Of a stretch of DNA of 64,000 nt, positions 24,513 through 33,853 are shown piece by piece; the first letter of the stretch is position 1; each line of letters opens with the position of its first letter. The stretch comes from Chersky-840 sp963811775 (lineage in GTDB: Bacteria; Actinomycetota; Acidimicrobiia; Acidimicrobiales; UBA8190). The translations under genes were made by a program, and so were the position numbers. The notes beneath the pieces were generated by a model. That model had not been told where the DNA came from, ran no database searches, and saw only the letters and a program-made list of their open reading frames with translations. The stretch covers positions 186,001 to 250,000 of the forward strand of contig CAWESO010000010.1 of assembly GCA_963811775.1 (NCBI GenBank). Reading direction: 5' to 3'.

Positions 24513-25550
24513 TCAGGCCAGCCGGACGCCGCGGGGGAGCTTGCGGCGCGGGGTCCGCAGCCGACGGGTGGCCACCCCCAGCATGAATGCACCCAACGCC
24601 ACGTCGAAGCCGAGCCCGTAGGGCCACACCAGCCCGCCGCGGCGCTGCCCCTGGTTGGTGGCCAGCTGCGCCGTGGCCGAGAGCGGCGGGGCCCGCAGCG
24701 ACCGGACGGCGCGACTGATGTCCCCGAGGGGATCGATGCCGTCAGAGGGCTGGACGTTGCAATAGGCGTAACCGTTCTCCGAAACGCATCCGCGCGACGG
24801 CCGCGGAGCCACGACGGGTGCGGCGTCGGCCAGAACCACGAACGGGTTCGGGGCGAGCAGCCACCACGTCAGGTCGGTCCGGTCCACGTTCTGGTCGGAC
24901 GTGCAGCAACTGCTCGGGGCGCCGGGGGGCGGGGAGAAGTGGACGACGCGGGTCTGGATCGTCGCCGCGGTGGCCAAGCCGAAGACGATGAGGGTCCCGA
25001 GGGTGAGCGCGAACACCGAGAGATACGACAGCACGCTCGACGTCGTGCCCCGCGACAGCAAGGCAGACAGGCCGAGGGAGATGGCGCAGATCACGCCCAG
25101 CAGGAGGATCACCACCAGCGTGACGATGACCACGCGGATCACGGGGACGCCCCCCTCGACCATCGACCAGGCCACCATGGGTGCCGACGCCAGCAGAAAG
25201 ACGCAGGCGGTTCCCCACGCAGCCAGCAGCTTGCCCGCCGCGATGTCGAAGGCGGACAGGCGGGTGACCTGGAGCACGCCTAAGGTGCCGCGCTCGCGGT
25301 CCCCGTTCACCGATTGGGATGTCAGCGCCGGCATCACGAGCATCGCCAGTGCGAGCAGGAACAGCTGCAACCCGCCGTACAGGACGGTGCCGCGGTCACC
25401 GTCGAGGTCATGGGCATTGGAGAGAGCCAGGTTCAGAAGCGCCGCGAAGCCGACCAGGACGACGAACCATCCACCGAGGAGCCAGCGCCAGCGCCCGGCC
25501 CGCACCCTGACCGTCAGCTCCAGGCGGGCCACCGTCAGGATGCCGCTCAT
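24513..25550 (-). CDS. ABC-2-type permease
   Basis: The 345-residue membrane protein is the channel partner of the ATPase encoded just upstream (ATGA overlap at 25547-25550). It has an N-terminal membrane helix, the motif SQSVNGDRERGTLGVLQVT typical of ABC-2 exporters with a large cytoplasmic loop, five further hydrophobic segments, and a long extracytoplasmic loop with several cysteines (CCTSD, CVSENGYAYC) before the last helix. The cysteine-rich loop is unusual and may be disulphide-bonded outside the membrane. The substrate is unknown. Confidence 0.82.
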   Translation of the reverse strand: MSGILTVARLELTVRVRAGRWRWLLGGWFVVLVGFAALLNLALSNAHDLDGDRGTVLYGGLQLFLLALAMLVMPALTSQSVNGDRERGTLGVLQVTRLSAFDIAAGKLLAAWGTACVFLLASAPMVAWSMVEGGVPVIRVVIVTLVVILLLGVICAISLGLSALLSRGTTSSVLSYLSVFALTLGTLIVFGLATAATIQTRVVHFSPPPGAPSSCCTSDQNVDRTDLTWWLLAPNPFVVLADAAPVVAPRPSRGCVSENGYAYCNVQPSDGIDPLGDISRAVRSLRAPPLSATAQLATNQGQRRGGLVWPYGLGFDVALGAFMLGVATRRLRTPRRKLPRGVRLA

Positions 25551-26512
25551 CCCTGCTCCCCGGTGAGCTCGAGGTAGGTGGCCTCGAGCGAGCTCGTGAG
25601 CGGTGTGCACGACACGACGTGCACCCCGTCGCCGACGAGCCCGGCCACGAGCCCGGCCGCGGCCTCGTCCGAATGGAGCTCGACGTCCACGCCGAGGGCC
25701 GTCGGCGGGCTGTGGGGGTAGCGGTGCTGGTCGAGGGCGACGATCAGCGCTTCCTGGTTCAGGGCCCGCAGCCGCCACATCCGAGGCCCCGGAGCACGCG
25801 CCATGTCGTCGATCCGGCGCTCGCCTACCGTGACGCCGCGATCGACGAACACCACCCGGTCCGCAGCCTGCTCCAGGTCGGCGAGGACGTGGCTCGAGAC
25901 CACAACCGCAGCGCCGGCAGCGGCGATATGGCGCAATAGGTCGCGCAGCTCGACCCGGCTGTATGGATCGAGGCCGGCGGCGGGCTCGTCCAGCAGCAGG
26001 ACCCGCGGCCGGTGCACGAGCGACCGCACGAAGCCCAATCGCTGTTTCTGGCCACGCGAGAGCACGTGCACGGGTCGGTCGGCGTACTCCTGGAGTCGCG
26101 ACAGCGCCAGAAGCTCGTCGGCCCGGGCCGGTGCCGCCGCGCCCAGGCCGTAGGCGGCGCCCGCGAACCGCAGATACTCGCGCGTCGTGAGGTTGTCGTA
26201 GACACCGAAAGCGTCGGGCACCCATCCCAATTGGGCGCGGACGGCGTCGGTGTCGCGTACGGGGTCGTAGCCGGCGATCCTGACCGTCCCGGAGTCGGGG
26301 AGCAGGAGCGTGGCCAGGATGAGCAACAACGTGGTCTTCCCGGCACCGTTCGGTCCCACGAGCCCGGTCACTTCCCCGTACCGGGCGGTGAAGTCCATCC
26401 CCCGCAGTGCCTGAACGGAGCCGAACTGCCGCCAGACCGCATGGGCGACCACCCCGTCGGCGGACGACGTCGGCCCGATGAACGGGTCCTCGGCGACAGG
26501 GCTCACGACCAA
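25547..26512 (-). CDS. ABC transporter ATP-binding protein
   Basis: Walker A is GPNGAGKTT, the signature is LSRGQKQRLGFVRSL, Walker B is VLLLDEPAAGLDPYS, and the switch histidine is in VVSSHVLADLE. The C-terminal domain of about 100 residues is typical of drug and peptide exporters. The stop codon overlaps the permease start (ATGA), showing translational coupling. The frame opens at 26629, but the first 40 residues are not family-like; a TTG at 26512 has GGGAG six bases upstream, and a GTG at 26506 is also possible. Confidence 0.82.
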   Translation of the reverse strand: MVVSPVAEDPFIGPTSSADGVVAHAVWRQFGSVQALRGMDFTARYGEVTGLVGPNGAGKTTLLLILATLLLPDSGTVRIAGYDPVRDTDAVRAQLGWVPDAFGVYDNLTTREYLRFAGAAYGLGAAAPARADELLALSRLQEYADRPVHVLSRGQKQRLGFVRSLVHRPRVLLLDEPAAGLDPYSRVELRDLLRHIAAAGAAVVVSSHVLADLEQAADRVVFVDRGVTVGERRIDDMARAPGPRMWRLRALNQEALIVALDQHRYPHSPPTALGVDVELHSDEAAAGLVAGLVGDGVHVVSCTPLTSSLEATYLELTGEQG

Positions 26513-26670
26513 GTGGTTCTCCCTCGTGTGCCTGTCGGGCCGAGGCCCAGCCGGCTCACCGGTCAGTGCGCACAACACTAGGCGCGGGCTCTCTGTGACC
26601 GCTGAGACACAACATCGGTGCCGGTGCATCGGGTCCTGCCCGACGCGAGGGGTGATGCCGTATCCTCGGC

Positions 26671-26690
26671 TCAGTGGGGTCTCCCACTGA
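26671..26690 (+). promoter_or_regulatory. Hairpin in the lipoprotein leader
   Basis: TCAGTGGG pairs perfectly with CCCACTGA around the loop GTCT, 33 bases before the ATG at 26724. A possible -10 (TATCCT) lies at 26661-26666. The role is unknown. Confidence 0.4.
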
Positions 26691-26723
26691 CACGCTCACG
26701 GCGTCGACCCGGGAGGCCGCGCA

Positions 26724-27479
26724 ATGGACCCGAAGAGCAATCGAGGCATCACCCCCTCTGCAAGGCGCCGCGCCGCAGTCGCCGCCGCCGCCCTCGTGGT
26801 CTCCGGATTCGGCCTGACCGGCTGCGGGGTGGTGAAGGCCGCCGAGAAGGTCGAGCACAGCGTGAAAGGCAACAAGGACACGATCGACAACTTCACGAAC
26901 ACGATCAAGTCGAGTAACGGGGCGACGTTCGAGGCCACGTACGTGACGACGGGTAGCTCCCCGGCCACGGTCGTCTATGCCGTCGAGCCACCCCAGGGTC
27001 TCGCCTTCCAGGACACGCCGTCGGGGACGAGCAGTCCCAACGTGGACATCATCGTCAACTCGTCAGGTGAGTACTCGTGCGCTGCGTCGTCGTCCGGCTC
27101 GGCAAAGGGGCCGACGTGCCAGAGGCTCGGGACGGCCGATGCAAAGGTGCAGAACCAGATCTTCGATCTCTACACACCGTCGCACTGGACGAGCTTCCTG
27201 AAGGATTTCTCGCTCGTGGCCGGCCTGGCGGGGGACAAGGTGACGTCGTCGACAAAGACGGTGGACGGGTTCACTATGCAGTGTGTCGACTTCGTGGCGT
27301 CGGGTGTCGCCGGCACGAGCACGATCTGCACCACCGCACAAGGAATCCTCGGGTACGTCAACGTGGCGTCGGACTCGACCAGCTTCGAGATCAAGAGTTA
27401 CTCGGCGTCTCCTCCGGCGTCGCTGTTCCAGCTGCCTGCCGGGGCCACGATCACGACCTCCCCGCCCACCACGTCGTAG
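26724..27479 (+). CDS. Predicted lipoprotein of unknown function
   Basis: The 251-residue product has a twin-arginine-like basic start (ARRRAAVAAAALVV) and a lipobox LTGC with Cys at about residue 34, so it is probably a lipid-anchored surface protein. The mature part has four cysteines that may pair and a fold with repeated hydroxyl-rich strands, loosely similar to large actinobacterial lipoproteins that bind hydrophobic ligands. I do not assign a family. It is encoded divergently from the ABC exporter at 25547-26512. Confidence 0.7.
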   Translation: MDPKSNRGITPSARRRAAVAAAALVVSGFGLTGCGVVKAAEKVEHSVKGNKDTIDNFTNTIKSSNGATFEATYVTTGSSPATVVYAVEPPQGLAFQDTPSGTSSPNVDIIVNSSGEYSCAASSSGSAKGPTCQRLGTADAKVQNQIFDLYTPSHWTSFLKDFSLVAGLAGDKVTSSTKTVDGFTMQCVDFVASGVAGTSTICTTAQGILGYVNVASDSTSFEIKSYSASPPASLFQLPAGATITTSPPTTS

Positions 27480-27507
27480 CGCCGCACCGCGCGCCGGGCC
27501 CGGCGGG

Positions 27508-28128
27508 TCAGTCGAACGTGGGCTTTCGGTCCCGGGTGCGCTTGAGCTCGAAGAACCCGTCGGTGCCGGCGACGACGAGCACGCCGTCCCACAGGCGGCC
27601 CGCCGCCTCACCACGCGGGATCGGAGTCACGACGGGACCGAAGAATGCGTTCCCGTCGACACTGATGACCGGAGTCCCGACGTCGGTGCCGACCTGGTCC
27701 ATACCCGCGTGGTGCGACGCCTTGATCGCGTCGTCGTATTCCGTGCTGGTGGCGGCGTCGAGCACCGATGGCGCCAGGCCTACCTCGGCGACCGCCTCGG
27801 CCAGCGCGTCGGCGTCCCGGCGCCGTTGGACGTGAAAGCGCGTGCCCAGGGCCGTGTAGATCGGGAGGAGGATCTCATCGCCCCGCTCGGCGGCTGCCGC
27901 GGCGCAGATGCGGATGGGCCCCCACGCCTGTTCCATGCGTGCGCGGTACTGCTCGCTGAATCCCTCACCCTCGTGCTGGATCAGGTTGAGATAGGCCAGT
28001 GACATCACGTGCCACCGGGTCTTCACCGGCCGGACCTGTTCCACCTTGAGCATCCATCGCGACGTGATCCAGGCCCACGGGCACAACGGGTCGAACCAGA
28101 AGTCGGCATCGGTGACACGCTCGCTCAC
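27508..28128 (-). CDS. DsbA-family oxidoreductase, Rv2466c-like (mycothiol-dependent)
   Basis: The 206-residue protein has a thioredoxin fold with an inserted helical domain. It opens with DFWFDPLCPWAWITSRW, in which CPWA is the active site of the Mycobacterium Rv2466c-type mycothiol-dependent reductases. The cis-proline is in GTPVISVDG, and FFGPVVTPIPRG is family-like. The likely role is a cytoplasmic mycothiol-linked reductase. The GTG at 28128 is chosen by family N-terminus; the preceding AGAGG is very close, so the start is uncertain. A paralogue is encoded divergently at 28308. Confidence 0.82.
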   Translation of the reverse strand: MSERVTDADFWFDPLCPWAWITSRWMLKVEQVRPVKTRWHVMSLAYLNLIQHEGEGFSEQYRARMEQAWGPIRICAAAAAERGDEILLPIYTALGTRFHVQRRRDADALAEAVAEVGLAPSVLDAATSTEYDDAIKASHHAGMDQVGTDVGTPVISVDGNAFFGPVVTPIPRGEAAGRLWDGVLVVAGTDGFFELKRTRDRKPTFD

Positions 28129-28307
28129 ACCTCTTTCAACGCCCCCACCGCGGGTCGTGTTCCCGGCCCGAAGAGGGCAGGTCACGGCCCCGGACCGCGT
28201 CGGCGCCCACGGCGATCCCGATCCCGAGCACCCCGTCCGGGCCGTGCTCGGCCCGATGGCCGCCCGGGTGGCCGCCGTGCCGGGGGGGCGAGCTCGCTCG
28301 CTCTAGC

Positions 28308-28961
28308 GTGGAGCCCGTGGAGCCCGTGGAGCACGTCGAGGTGTTCGTCGACCCCAGCTGCCCGTGGGCGTGGATCACGGCGTTGTGGGTCAAAGAGGTT
28401 GCGCCGTCTCGCGCCCTGGTCGTGACGTGGCGCTCGTACTGCCTCGAGATCCGCGATGACTACGGCGTGGCCGACACCGTGCCCGAGAAACTCCGTGCTG
28501 CCGCGCTCGCGGGGCATGCGATCTCCCACCGCATGCTCCGCATCTTCGAGGCGGCACGGGCCCAGGTCGGGGAAGAGGCTGTCGACGCGCTCTACGGCGA
28601 ATGGGGCCGCCGGTTCTTCGCCCGCCGGCCGGTGGACGACGCGCTGTTGTCGGAGTGCCTGTCGGCGTGCGGTCTCGGTCCCGAGCTCCTCGCCGCCGCC
28701 GGGGACGTCCGGTGGGACGCCCCGATCCGCGAGGCCATGGAGGTCGCCTACGCCTTCGGAGGACCCAAGACCCAGACCCCCACCGTCGTGGTGCGGGCCG
28801 ACCCGCCCTACGGCTTCAAGGGCCCGGTCATGGCGCCGGCGCCGACGGGAGCCGCCGCGCTGGCCCTGTGGGACGCCGTCGAGGTCATCGCCCGGGAACC
28901 AGGGTTCTTCGAGATCACGCGGCCGCGCGCCAATCGACCGGTGCCCCCCGGGTCGCACTGA
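28308..28961 (+). CDS. DsbA-family oxidoreductase, second Rv2466c-like paralogue
   Basis: The 217-residue product shares the active-site region with its divergent neighbour (FVDPSCPWAWITALW; CPWA motif) and the segment YGFKGPVMAPAPTG near the C-terminus. The remainder is only loosely similar, so the two are diverged paralogues rather than a recent copy. The GTG at 28308 is followed by an in-frame 9-bp tandem repeat that encodes EPVEPVEHVE. It is probably a cytoplasmic thiol-linked reductase. The substrate is unknown. Confidence 0.78.
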   Translation: MEPVEPVEHVEVFVDPSCPWAWITALWVKEVAPSRALVVTWRSYCLEIRDDYGVADTVPEKLRAAALAGHAISHRMLRIFEAARAQVGEEAVDALYGEWGRRFFARRPVDDALLSECLSACGLGPELLAAAGDVRWDAPIREAMEVAYAFGGPKTQTPTVVVRADPPYGFKGPVMAPAPTGAAALALWDAVEVIAREPGFFEITRPRANRPVPPGSH

Positions 28962-29036
28962 GTCGTCCCGCGGGTCGGGGCCGGCCTCCGGCTTCGACCT
29001 CGCGCCGCCCGCCGCGTGACGCCGGCCGGGCACAGC

Positions 29037-29801
29037 TCACGGCTCGGCGCGCGTCCACGCCGGGTTCGAGGCGCCGAGCACCCGCGCGCTCACCGCCACC
29101 GTCGCCGCGATGACCAGGGCGATGGTGAGCGGATAGACGATGCGCGCGTGCACGATCAGCACCGTCCCCACGACGGCCCCGGCGAACATGGCCACGATGG
29201 TGAGCCCCCGGCGACCGACCCGGGCGCCGGTCTTGCCGCCGACGGGCCCGTCGGCGCCGATGCCGGTGATGGTCATGGTGAGCACCGTGGTGGTCAGGTC
29301 GGGGACGGCCAACTTACGGGCCGCGGCGTTCTGGAGGCCCATGGCCAGGCCCAGCGCCACGATCAAGCCGTAACGGAACCCTTCGGTCACCGGTGTCATG
29401 CTCCACGCCGCCAGGACCACCGCCACGGCCAGGAACAGAGCCTGGATCATCGTGCTCGCGCTCAGGTGGTGGCCCCGATGGCGGGCCAGGGTCGAGCCGA
29501 CGCGGCCACCGACCGCCGCACCGAGCCCGAACGACCCGAGGGCCACGATGGAGGCGGGGATCGAGAACCCGTGCGCGCCGGCCAGGGCGAAGGCGAGGAA
29601 GACGACATTGCCCGTCATGTTGGCCACGAAGACGTGGCCGAGCACGAGATAGCTGCAGGCGTCGACCAATCCGGTCACGACTGTCATGGCGAGGAGCATC
29701 GGTGGCAGCGGGCCGTAGGTGCTTCCACCCGCGGGCACGATCGTCTGGCGGAGTTCGGTCAGGAACGTCTTCATCGAGCGCAGCCCTTGTGGTCGAGCCA
29801 A
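29037..29801 (-). CDS. DUF1275 (YoaK-like) membrane protein
   Basis: The product of about 254 residues is a six-helix membrane protein of the DUF1275 family. Family motifs are VTGLVDACSYLVLGHVFVAN with MTGNVVFLAFAL, and GLAMGLQNAAARKL followed by DLTTTVLTMT. The family role is unknown; transport has been suggested. A TTG at 29801 has an excellent GGAGGA site six bases upstream. A GTG at 29849 and an ATG at 29774 are alternatives. Confidence 0.82.
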   Translation of the reverse strand: MARPQGLRSMKTFLTELRQTIVPAGGSTYGPLPPMLLAMTVVTGLVDACSYLVLGHVFVANMTGNVVFLAFALAGAHGFSIPASIVALGSFGLGAAVGGRVGSTLARHRGHHLSASTMIQALFLAVAVVLAAWSMTPVTEGFRYGLIVALGLAMGLQNAAARKLAVPDLTTTVLTMTITGIGADGPVGGKTGARVGRRGLTIVAMFAGAVVGTVLIVHARIVYPLTIALVIAATVAVSARVLGASNPAWTRAEP

Positions 29802-29969
29802 GAGACTTCCTCCGGCGGTGGCCGCGATGCTATTGGAACCCTGGGACACCGGGAAGGGTGACGATCGGCGCGTCCGGCGCCGCTAGCATCGACATTCACC
29901 AACTCACATACCCCCAGGGGTCTGTCGGCGCGCGCCCGCCAGAGCAGGGCATCGCCGGAGGGAGGTTGC

Positions 29970-30905
29970 GTGGCTGCAGTTTCGGTGGCACACCTGAGCA
30001 AGCGCTACGGAGATCTCGACGCGGTGAACGACGTGTCGTTCGAGGTGCAGCAAGGGGAGGTCTTCGCGCTGCTCGGTCCGAACGGGGCGGGGAAGACGAC
30101 CACCATCGAGATCCTCGAAGGATTCCGCCGCCGCGACCAGGGCCGCGTCGAGGTGCTCGGGTTCGACCCGGCGGACAAGAGCACCAGTCGGGACCTGCGT
30201 GAGCACCTCGGTGTCGTCCTCCAGGAGCTGGCGGTCGAGCCCTTCCTGTCGGTGCGCCAGGCGCTCACGCGCAACGCCGGGTACTACCCGCGGCCGCGCT
30301 CGGTCGACGAGGTGCTGGCCCTCGTCGGGCTCGAGTCCAAAGCAGGCGATCGCGTCAGGACCCTCTCCGGGGGCCAGCAGCGGCGTCTCGACCTCGGGCT
30401 CGGGATCATCGGGAACCCCGATCTCCTCGTCCTCGACGAGCCCACCACCGGATTCGACCCCTCGGCGCGTCGCGAGGCCTGGGACCTCGTCCGGTCGATG
30501 ACCGGAGGTGGCACCACGGTCATCCTCACCACGCACTACATGGACGAGGCCGAGGCGTTGGCCGATCGCGTGGCGGTCATCAACGCCGGCCGGATCGTGG
30601 CCGAGGGCACGCCCGAGGCGCTCGGTGGTCGTGACGTGGGCGAGGCCACCATCCACTTCCGGCTCTCTCCCGCCACGGCCCTCGACGATCTTCCCGTCAC
30701 CGGCGCCACGACCGTCGGTGATGTCGTCGAGATCAAGACCGACAGCGAGGTCGAGGTGCTCGCCCGCCTGACCACCTGGGCGCTGCGCGACGGGATCGAC
30801 CTCATCGGACTGACGGTCGAGCGCCTCACCCTCGAGGACGTGTACCTGCGCCTCACGGGGTACGAGCCCGAGGGCGCCGCGCCGACCACCGGAACAGAGC
30901 TATGA
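29970..30905 (+). CDS. ABC transporter ATP-binding protein (DrrA-like)
   Basis: The 311-residue ATPase has Walker A GPNGAGKTTT, signature LSGGQQRRLDLGLG, Walker B LLVLDEPTTGFDPSAR and switch histidine in ILTTHYMDEAE. The C-terminal extension (residues about 215-300) matches DrrA-type multidrug or polyketide exporters. The stop overlaps the permease start (ATGA at 30902-30905). The GTG at 29970 has GGAGG a few bases upstream. It probably exports a hydrophobic compound with the next protein. Confidence 0.88.
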   Translation: MAAVSVAHLSKRYGDLDAVNDVSFEVQQGEVFALLGPNGAGKTTTIEILEGFRRRDQGRVEVLGFDPADKSTSRDLREHLGVVLQELAVEPFLSVRQALTRNAGYYPRPRSVDEVLALVGLESKAGDRVRTLSGGQQRRLDLGLGIIGNPDLLVLDEPTTGFDPSARREAWDLVRSMTGGGTTVILTTHYMDEAEALADRVAVINAGRIVAEGTPEALGGRDVGEATIHFRLSPATALDDLPVTGATTVGDVVEIKTDSEVEVLARLTTWALRDGIDLIGLTVERLTLEDVYLRLTGYEPEGAAPTTGTEL

Positions 30906-31789
30906 GCGCGTCGCCGGGGTCCACGCCCACCGAGCCCGCGCCCGCCGCGTCCGTGCCTCTGCACCGGGAGCGCCGCCGGGCCGTCGACGACCTCAGGCTG
31001 GTGGGGCGTCAGGTCTACTACGAGCAGCTGGGGTTCTGGCTCAACCCCGTCGCCGCGGTGTTCACCGTCGGCTTCTCCGTCGTCTTCCTGGTGCTCTTGG
31101 CCGCCACCGCCGGCGGCTCACGCATCTCGTTCCTGGGCAACAGGCGCGTCGTCGACTACTACGTGCCGGCGTTCGCCGCCTACGGCGTGATGTCGGCGTG
31201 CTTCAACACCCTGACGATCGCCATCGTGGTGCGCCGCGAGACGGGGCTTCTCAAGCGGGTCCGGCTCTCACCCGTTCCCACCTGGGTGATGCTCGCGGCG
31301 ATCTTCATCAACGCCCTGATCATCTCCGTCTTCCAGGTGGTCGTGCTCCTCTTGATCGGCAGGTTCGGGTATCAGGTGGCGTTCCCCCACAACCTGGTGG
31401 CGCTGTTGGTCGCGCTCGTCGTGGGGGCGGTCTGCTTCACCTCCCTCGGGATCGCGGTGAGCACCGTGATCCCGAACCAGGAGGCGGCGGGCCCGGTGGT
31501 CAGCATCATCTTCTTCATCTTGTTGTTCCTGTCCGGGCTGTACTACCCGATCAAGAACGGGTCCAGCCTGGCGCGGTTCTCGTCGTATTTCCCCGTGCGT
31601 CACATGATCAACGCCACCCTCGCCCCGTTCTTCGCCGGCCGCGGCTCGGCGTGGTCGTGGCCCGACATCCAGGTCATGGCCGTCTGGGCCGTCGTGGGGA
31701 TCTTCGTGTCGGCGCGCCGGTGGAGCTGGGCGCCGCGCCGCAGTGATCCCTATCGCAAGGCCCGCGTTCGCCTCGCGTCACGGGGTTGA
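30902..31789 (+). CDS. ABC-2-type permease (DrrB-like)
   Basis: The 295-residue protein has an N-terminal cytoplasmic tail of about 40 residues, then six predicted membrane helices. The family segment YYVPAFAAYGVMSACFNTL is followed by RRETGLLKRVRLSPVP, the hallmark cytoplasmic loop of ABC-2 exporters. The ATGA overlap shows translational coupling with the ATPase. The gene converges with the permease at 31850-32743; only 60 bp separate them. Confidence 0.86.
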   Translation: MSASPGSTPTEPAPAASVPLHRERRRAVDDLRLVGRQVYYEQLGFWLNPVAAVFTVGFSVVFLVLLAATAGGSRISFLGNRRVVDYYVPAFAAYGVMSACFNTLTIAIVVRRETGLLKRVRLSPVPTWVMLAAIFINALIISVFQVVVLLLIGRFGYQVAFPHNLVALLVALVVGAVCFTSLGIAVSTVIPNQEAAGPVVSIIFFILLFLSGLYYPIKNGSSLARFSSYFPVRHMINATLAPFFAGRGSAWSWPDIQVMAVWAVVGIFVSARRWSWAPRRSDPYRKARVRLASRG

Positions 31790-31849
31790 GCCTCGACGCT
31801 GCGGATCACGCGACGACCCGGCGAGGTGCGCGCCCGGGCCCGCTTGCAC

Positions 31850-32743
31850 TCAGGCCAGGACGCGGCGGCGGAAGTTGCGCAGGCCGAGCCGGAGGAAGAG
31901 GACGCAGAACCCGATCAGCACGGGATAGATGACGTAGAGGTGCATGTGCTGGGCGTTGGTGAAGGCGGCGCGCATGCCCTCGTTGACGTAGATGAGCGGG
32001 TTCACGAGCACGATCGTCTGCAGCCAGTGCCATCCACCCACCTTGACCGGGACGAGCCGGGTCCACTGGTAGTACGTGCCCCCCAGGAACGTGATGGGCA
32101 GGACGACGAAGCCGAACATGAGCCCGATGTTGCGCGGCTCGAAGCTGGTGCCGAGGACGAGGCCCAACGCCGCCATGGCCACGCACGAGATCGGGACCAG
32201 GGTGAGGATGAACCACCAGTGCAGGTTGAGGTGTGCCTCGACGCCACCGGCGTGGACGAGAGAGGCGATGGGCAGGACGATGGCGGCCGAGATGATCCCC
32301 TGCATGGCCCCCGACAGCACCTTGGCCCCCGCCACCAGCCAGATGGGGCACGGGGCCTGGACACGGTCCTCGATCTCACGGGTGTAGCCGAACTCCTGGG
32401 CCATCTGCAGGGCGACGGACTGGACGCCTTGGAACATGATGGAGATCCCCACCACACCGGGAACGAGCACCGTGGCGAACGCCGACGACGCGGCGGCACT
32501 CCCGCCGCCACCACCGCCCCCCACGGCCTGGCCGATCTTGGGGAAGACATAGAGGAACACGAAGCACAGCAGGAACGGCTGGACCACGGTCCGGGACACG
32601 AACTCCACCTTGTGCTTCCACAGCACGGCCGCGTCGCGCAGGATCAGCGCTCGCAGCGCGATGCGGCTGGCCGAGGCGGCGGAGCGGACGGGCTTGGTGG
32701 CGATGGAGGAGTGGTCGGTGGGGGCGGGCACGGTCGTCGTCAT
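31850..32743 (-). CDS. ABC-2-type permease of the MerR-linked exporter
   Basis: The 297-residue membrane protein has a polyglycine loop (GGGGGGGS) in the first extracytoplasmic segment, the family motif QMAQEFGYTREIEDRVQAPCP in which the cytoplasmic loop precedes a long hydrophobic stretch, and PITFLGGTYYQW in a later helix. It ends with the basic RRRVLA. The ATG at 32743 overlaps the ATPase stop (ATGA). It is the last gene of the MFS-MerR-ABC cluster and most likely forms an efflux channel for a toxic compound. Confidence 0.85.
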   Translation of the reverse strand: MTTTVPAPTDHSSIATKPVRSAASASRIALRALILRDAAVLWKHKVEFVSRTVVQPFLLCFVFLYVFPKIGQAVGGGGGGGSAAASSAFATVLVPGVVGISIMFQGVQSVALQMAQEFGYTREIEDRVQAPCPIWLVAGAKVLSGAMQGIISAAIVLPIASLVHAGGVEAHLNLHWWFILTLVPISCVAMAALGLVLGTSFEPRNIGLMFGFVVLPITFLGGTYYQWTRLVPVKVGGWHWLQTIVLVNPLIYVNEGMRAAFTNAQHMHLYVIYPVLIGFCVLFLRLGLRNFRRRVLA

Positions 32744-33732
32744 CAGTCGCGTAGCTCCCTGCCGGTGAGGTTGATGAACACGGTCTCGAGGCTCGGCTCG
32801 GCTACGGACAGATCGGCCACCTCGAAGCCACCGGTCTCGGCCGCGGCCACGAGCCGCGGCAGGAGCCGGTTGCGGCCCCGGACGTGCAACTCGATGCCGT
32901 CGTCGGTGAGGCGCACGCGGCCGATCTCGGCCACCTCGCCCTGGAGGACCTCGGCCAGCCGCTGCTGGTCGCCGGCCGCCTTGACCGTGACGATGGTGTC
33001 GGCGCCGACGCCCTGCTTGAGCCGCGCCGGGGTGTCGAGGGCCAGGATCTTGCCGTGGTCCATGATGGCCACCCGCCCGCACAGCTGGTCGGCTTCCTCC
33101 ATGTAGTGGGTGGTGAGGACGATGGTCTGGCCGTCGGCGTTGAGCTCGCGCAGGATGTCCCACAGCAGGAGCCGGCTCTGGGGATCGAGCCCGGCGGTGG
33201 GTTCGTCCATGAACAGGACGGCGGGCTTGTGGAAGATCGAACGGGCCACCATGAGGCGCTGGGCCATCCCGCCCGAGAGGGCGTACACCGACGCCTTGGA
33301 CCACTTGGCCAGCTGGAACTGCTCGAGGAGCTCGTCGGAGGTCCGGCGCGACTGGGCGGCGCCGATGCCGAACAGCCGACCGTGGAAGTACAGGTTCTCC
33401 CACACGTTCAACTGCCGGTCGAGGGTGTTGGTCTGCGACACCACCCCGACCAGCTGCTTGGCCAGGGCGGGATGGGCCACCACGTCGATGCCGGCGATGA
33501 ACGCCTGTCCCGACGTGGGAATGACCCGCGTGGTGAGTATCCCGGCCGTCGTCGTCTTCCCCGCCCCGTTGGGACCGAGAAGACCGAAGATCTCACCGAC
33601 GCCCACCGACAGGTTGAGGGCGTCGACGGCGCGGAAGTCGGTCCCCTCGTAGATCTTCGTCAGGTCGATCGTGCGAACGATGCCGTCGAGGTCACCGACC
33701 GGTGCCGTGGTGTCGAGATGGGGGGACGTCAT
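32743..33732 (-). CDS. ABC transporter ATP-binding protein of the MerR-linked exporter
   Basis: The 329-residue ATPase has Walker A GPNGAGKTTT, a signature with Met in place of Gln (LSGGMAQRLMVARSI), Walker B VLFMDEPTAGLDPQSR and ILTTRV/VLTTHYMEEADQL. The C-terminal part is DrrA-like. It is followed by the permease with an ATGA overlap and preceded by the MerR gene at a distance of 121 bp. The ATG at 33732 starts at the family N-terminus; the longer frame to 33849 adds an arginine-rich tail that is not credible. Confidence 0.88.
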   Translation of the reverse strand: MTSPHLDTTAPVGDLDGIVRTIDLTKIYEGTDFRAVDALNLSVGVGEIFGLLGPNGAGKTTTAGILTTRVIPTSGQAFIAGIDVVAHPALAKQLVGVVSQTNTLDRQLNVWENLYFHGRLFGIGAAQSRRTSDELLEQFQLAKWSKASVYALSGGMAQRLMVARSIFHKPAVLFMDEPTAGLDPQSRLLLWDILRELNADGQTIVLTTHYMEEADQLCGRVAIMDHGKILALDTPARLKQGVGADTIVTVKAAGDQQRLAEVLQGEVAEIGRVRLTDDGIELHVRGRNRLLPRLVAAAETGGFEVADLSVAEPSLETVFINLTGRELRD

Positions 33733-33853
33733 GGGCGATCGATCGGCAAGGCTACCGATCGCAGCGGCGGCGGTTCGCCATCGGGTCCTCCGGCGTGCGC
33801 CGCGACGTCCATTTCGGCTATCTCGGCGGCAAACCCCGCCGGGAGGCATCGCG

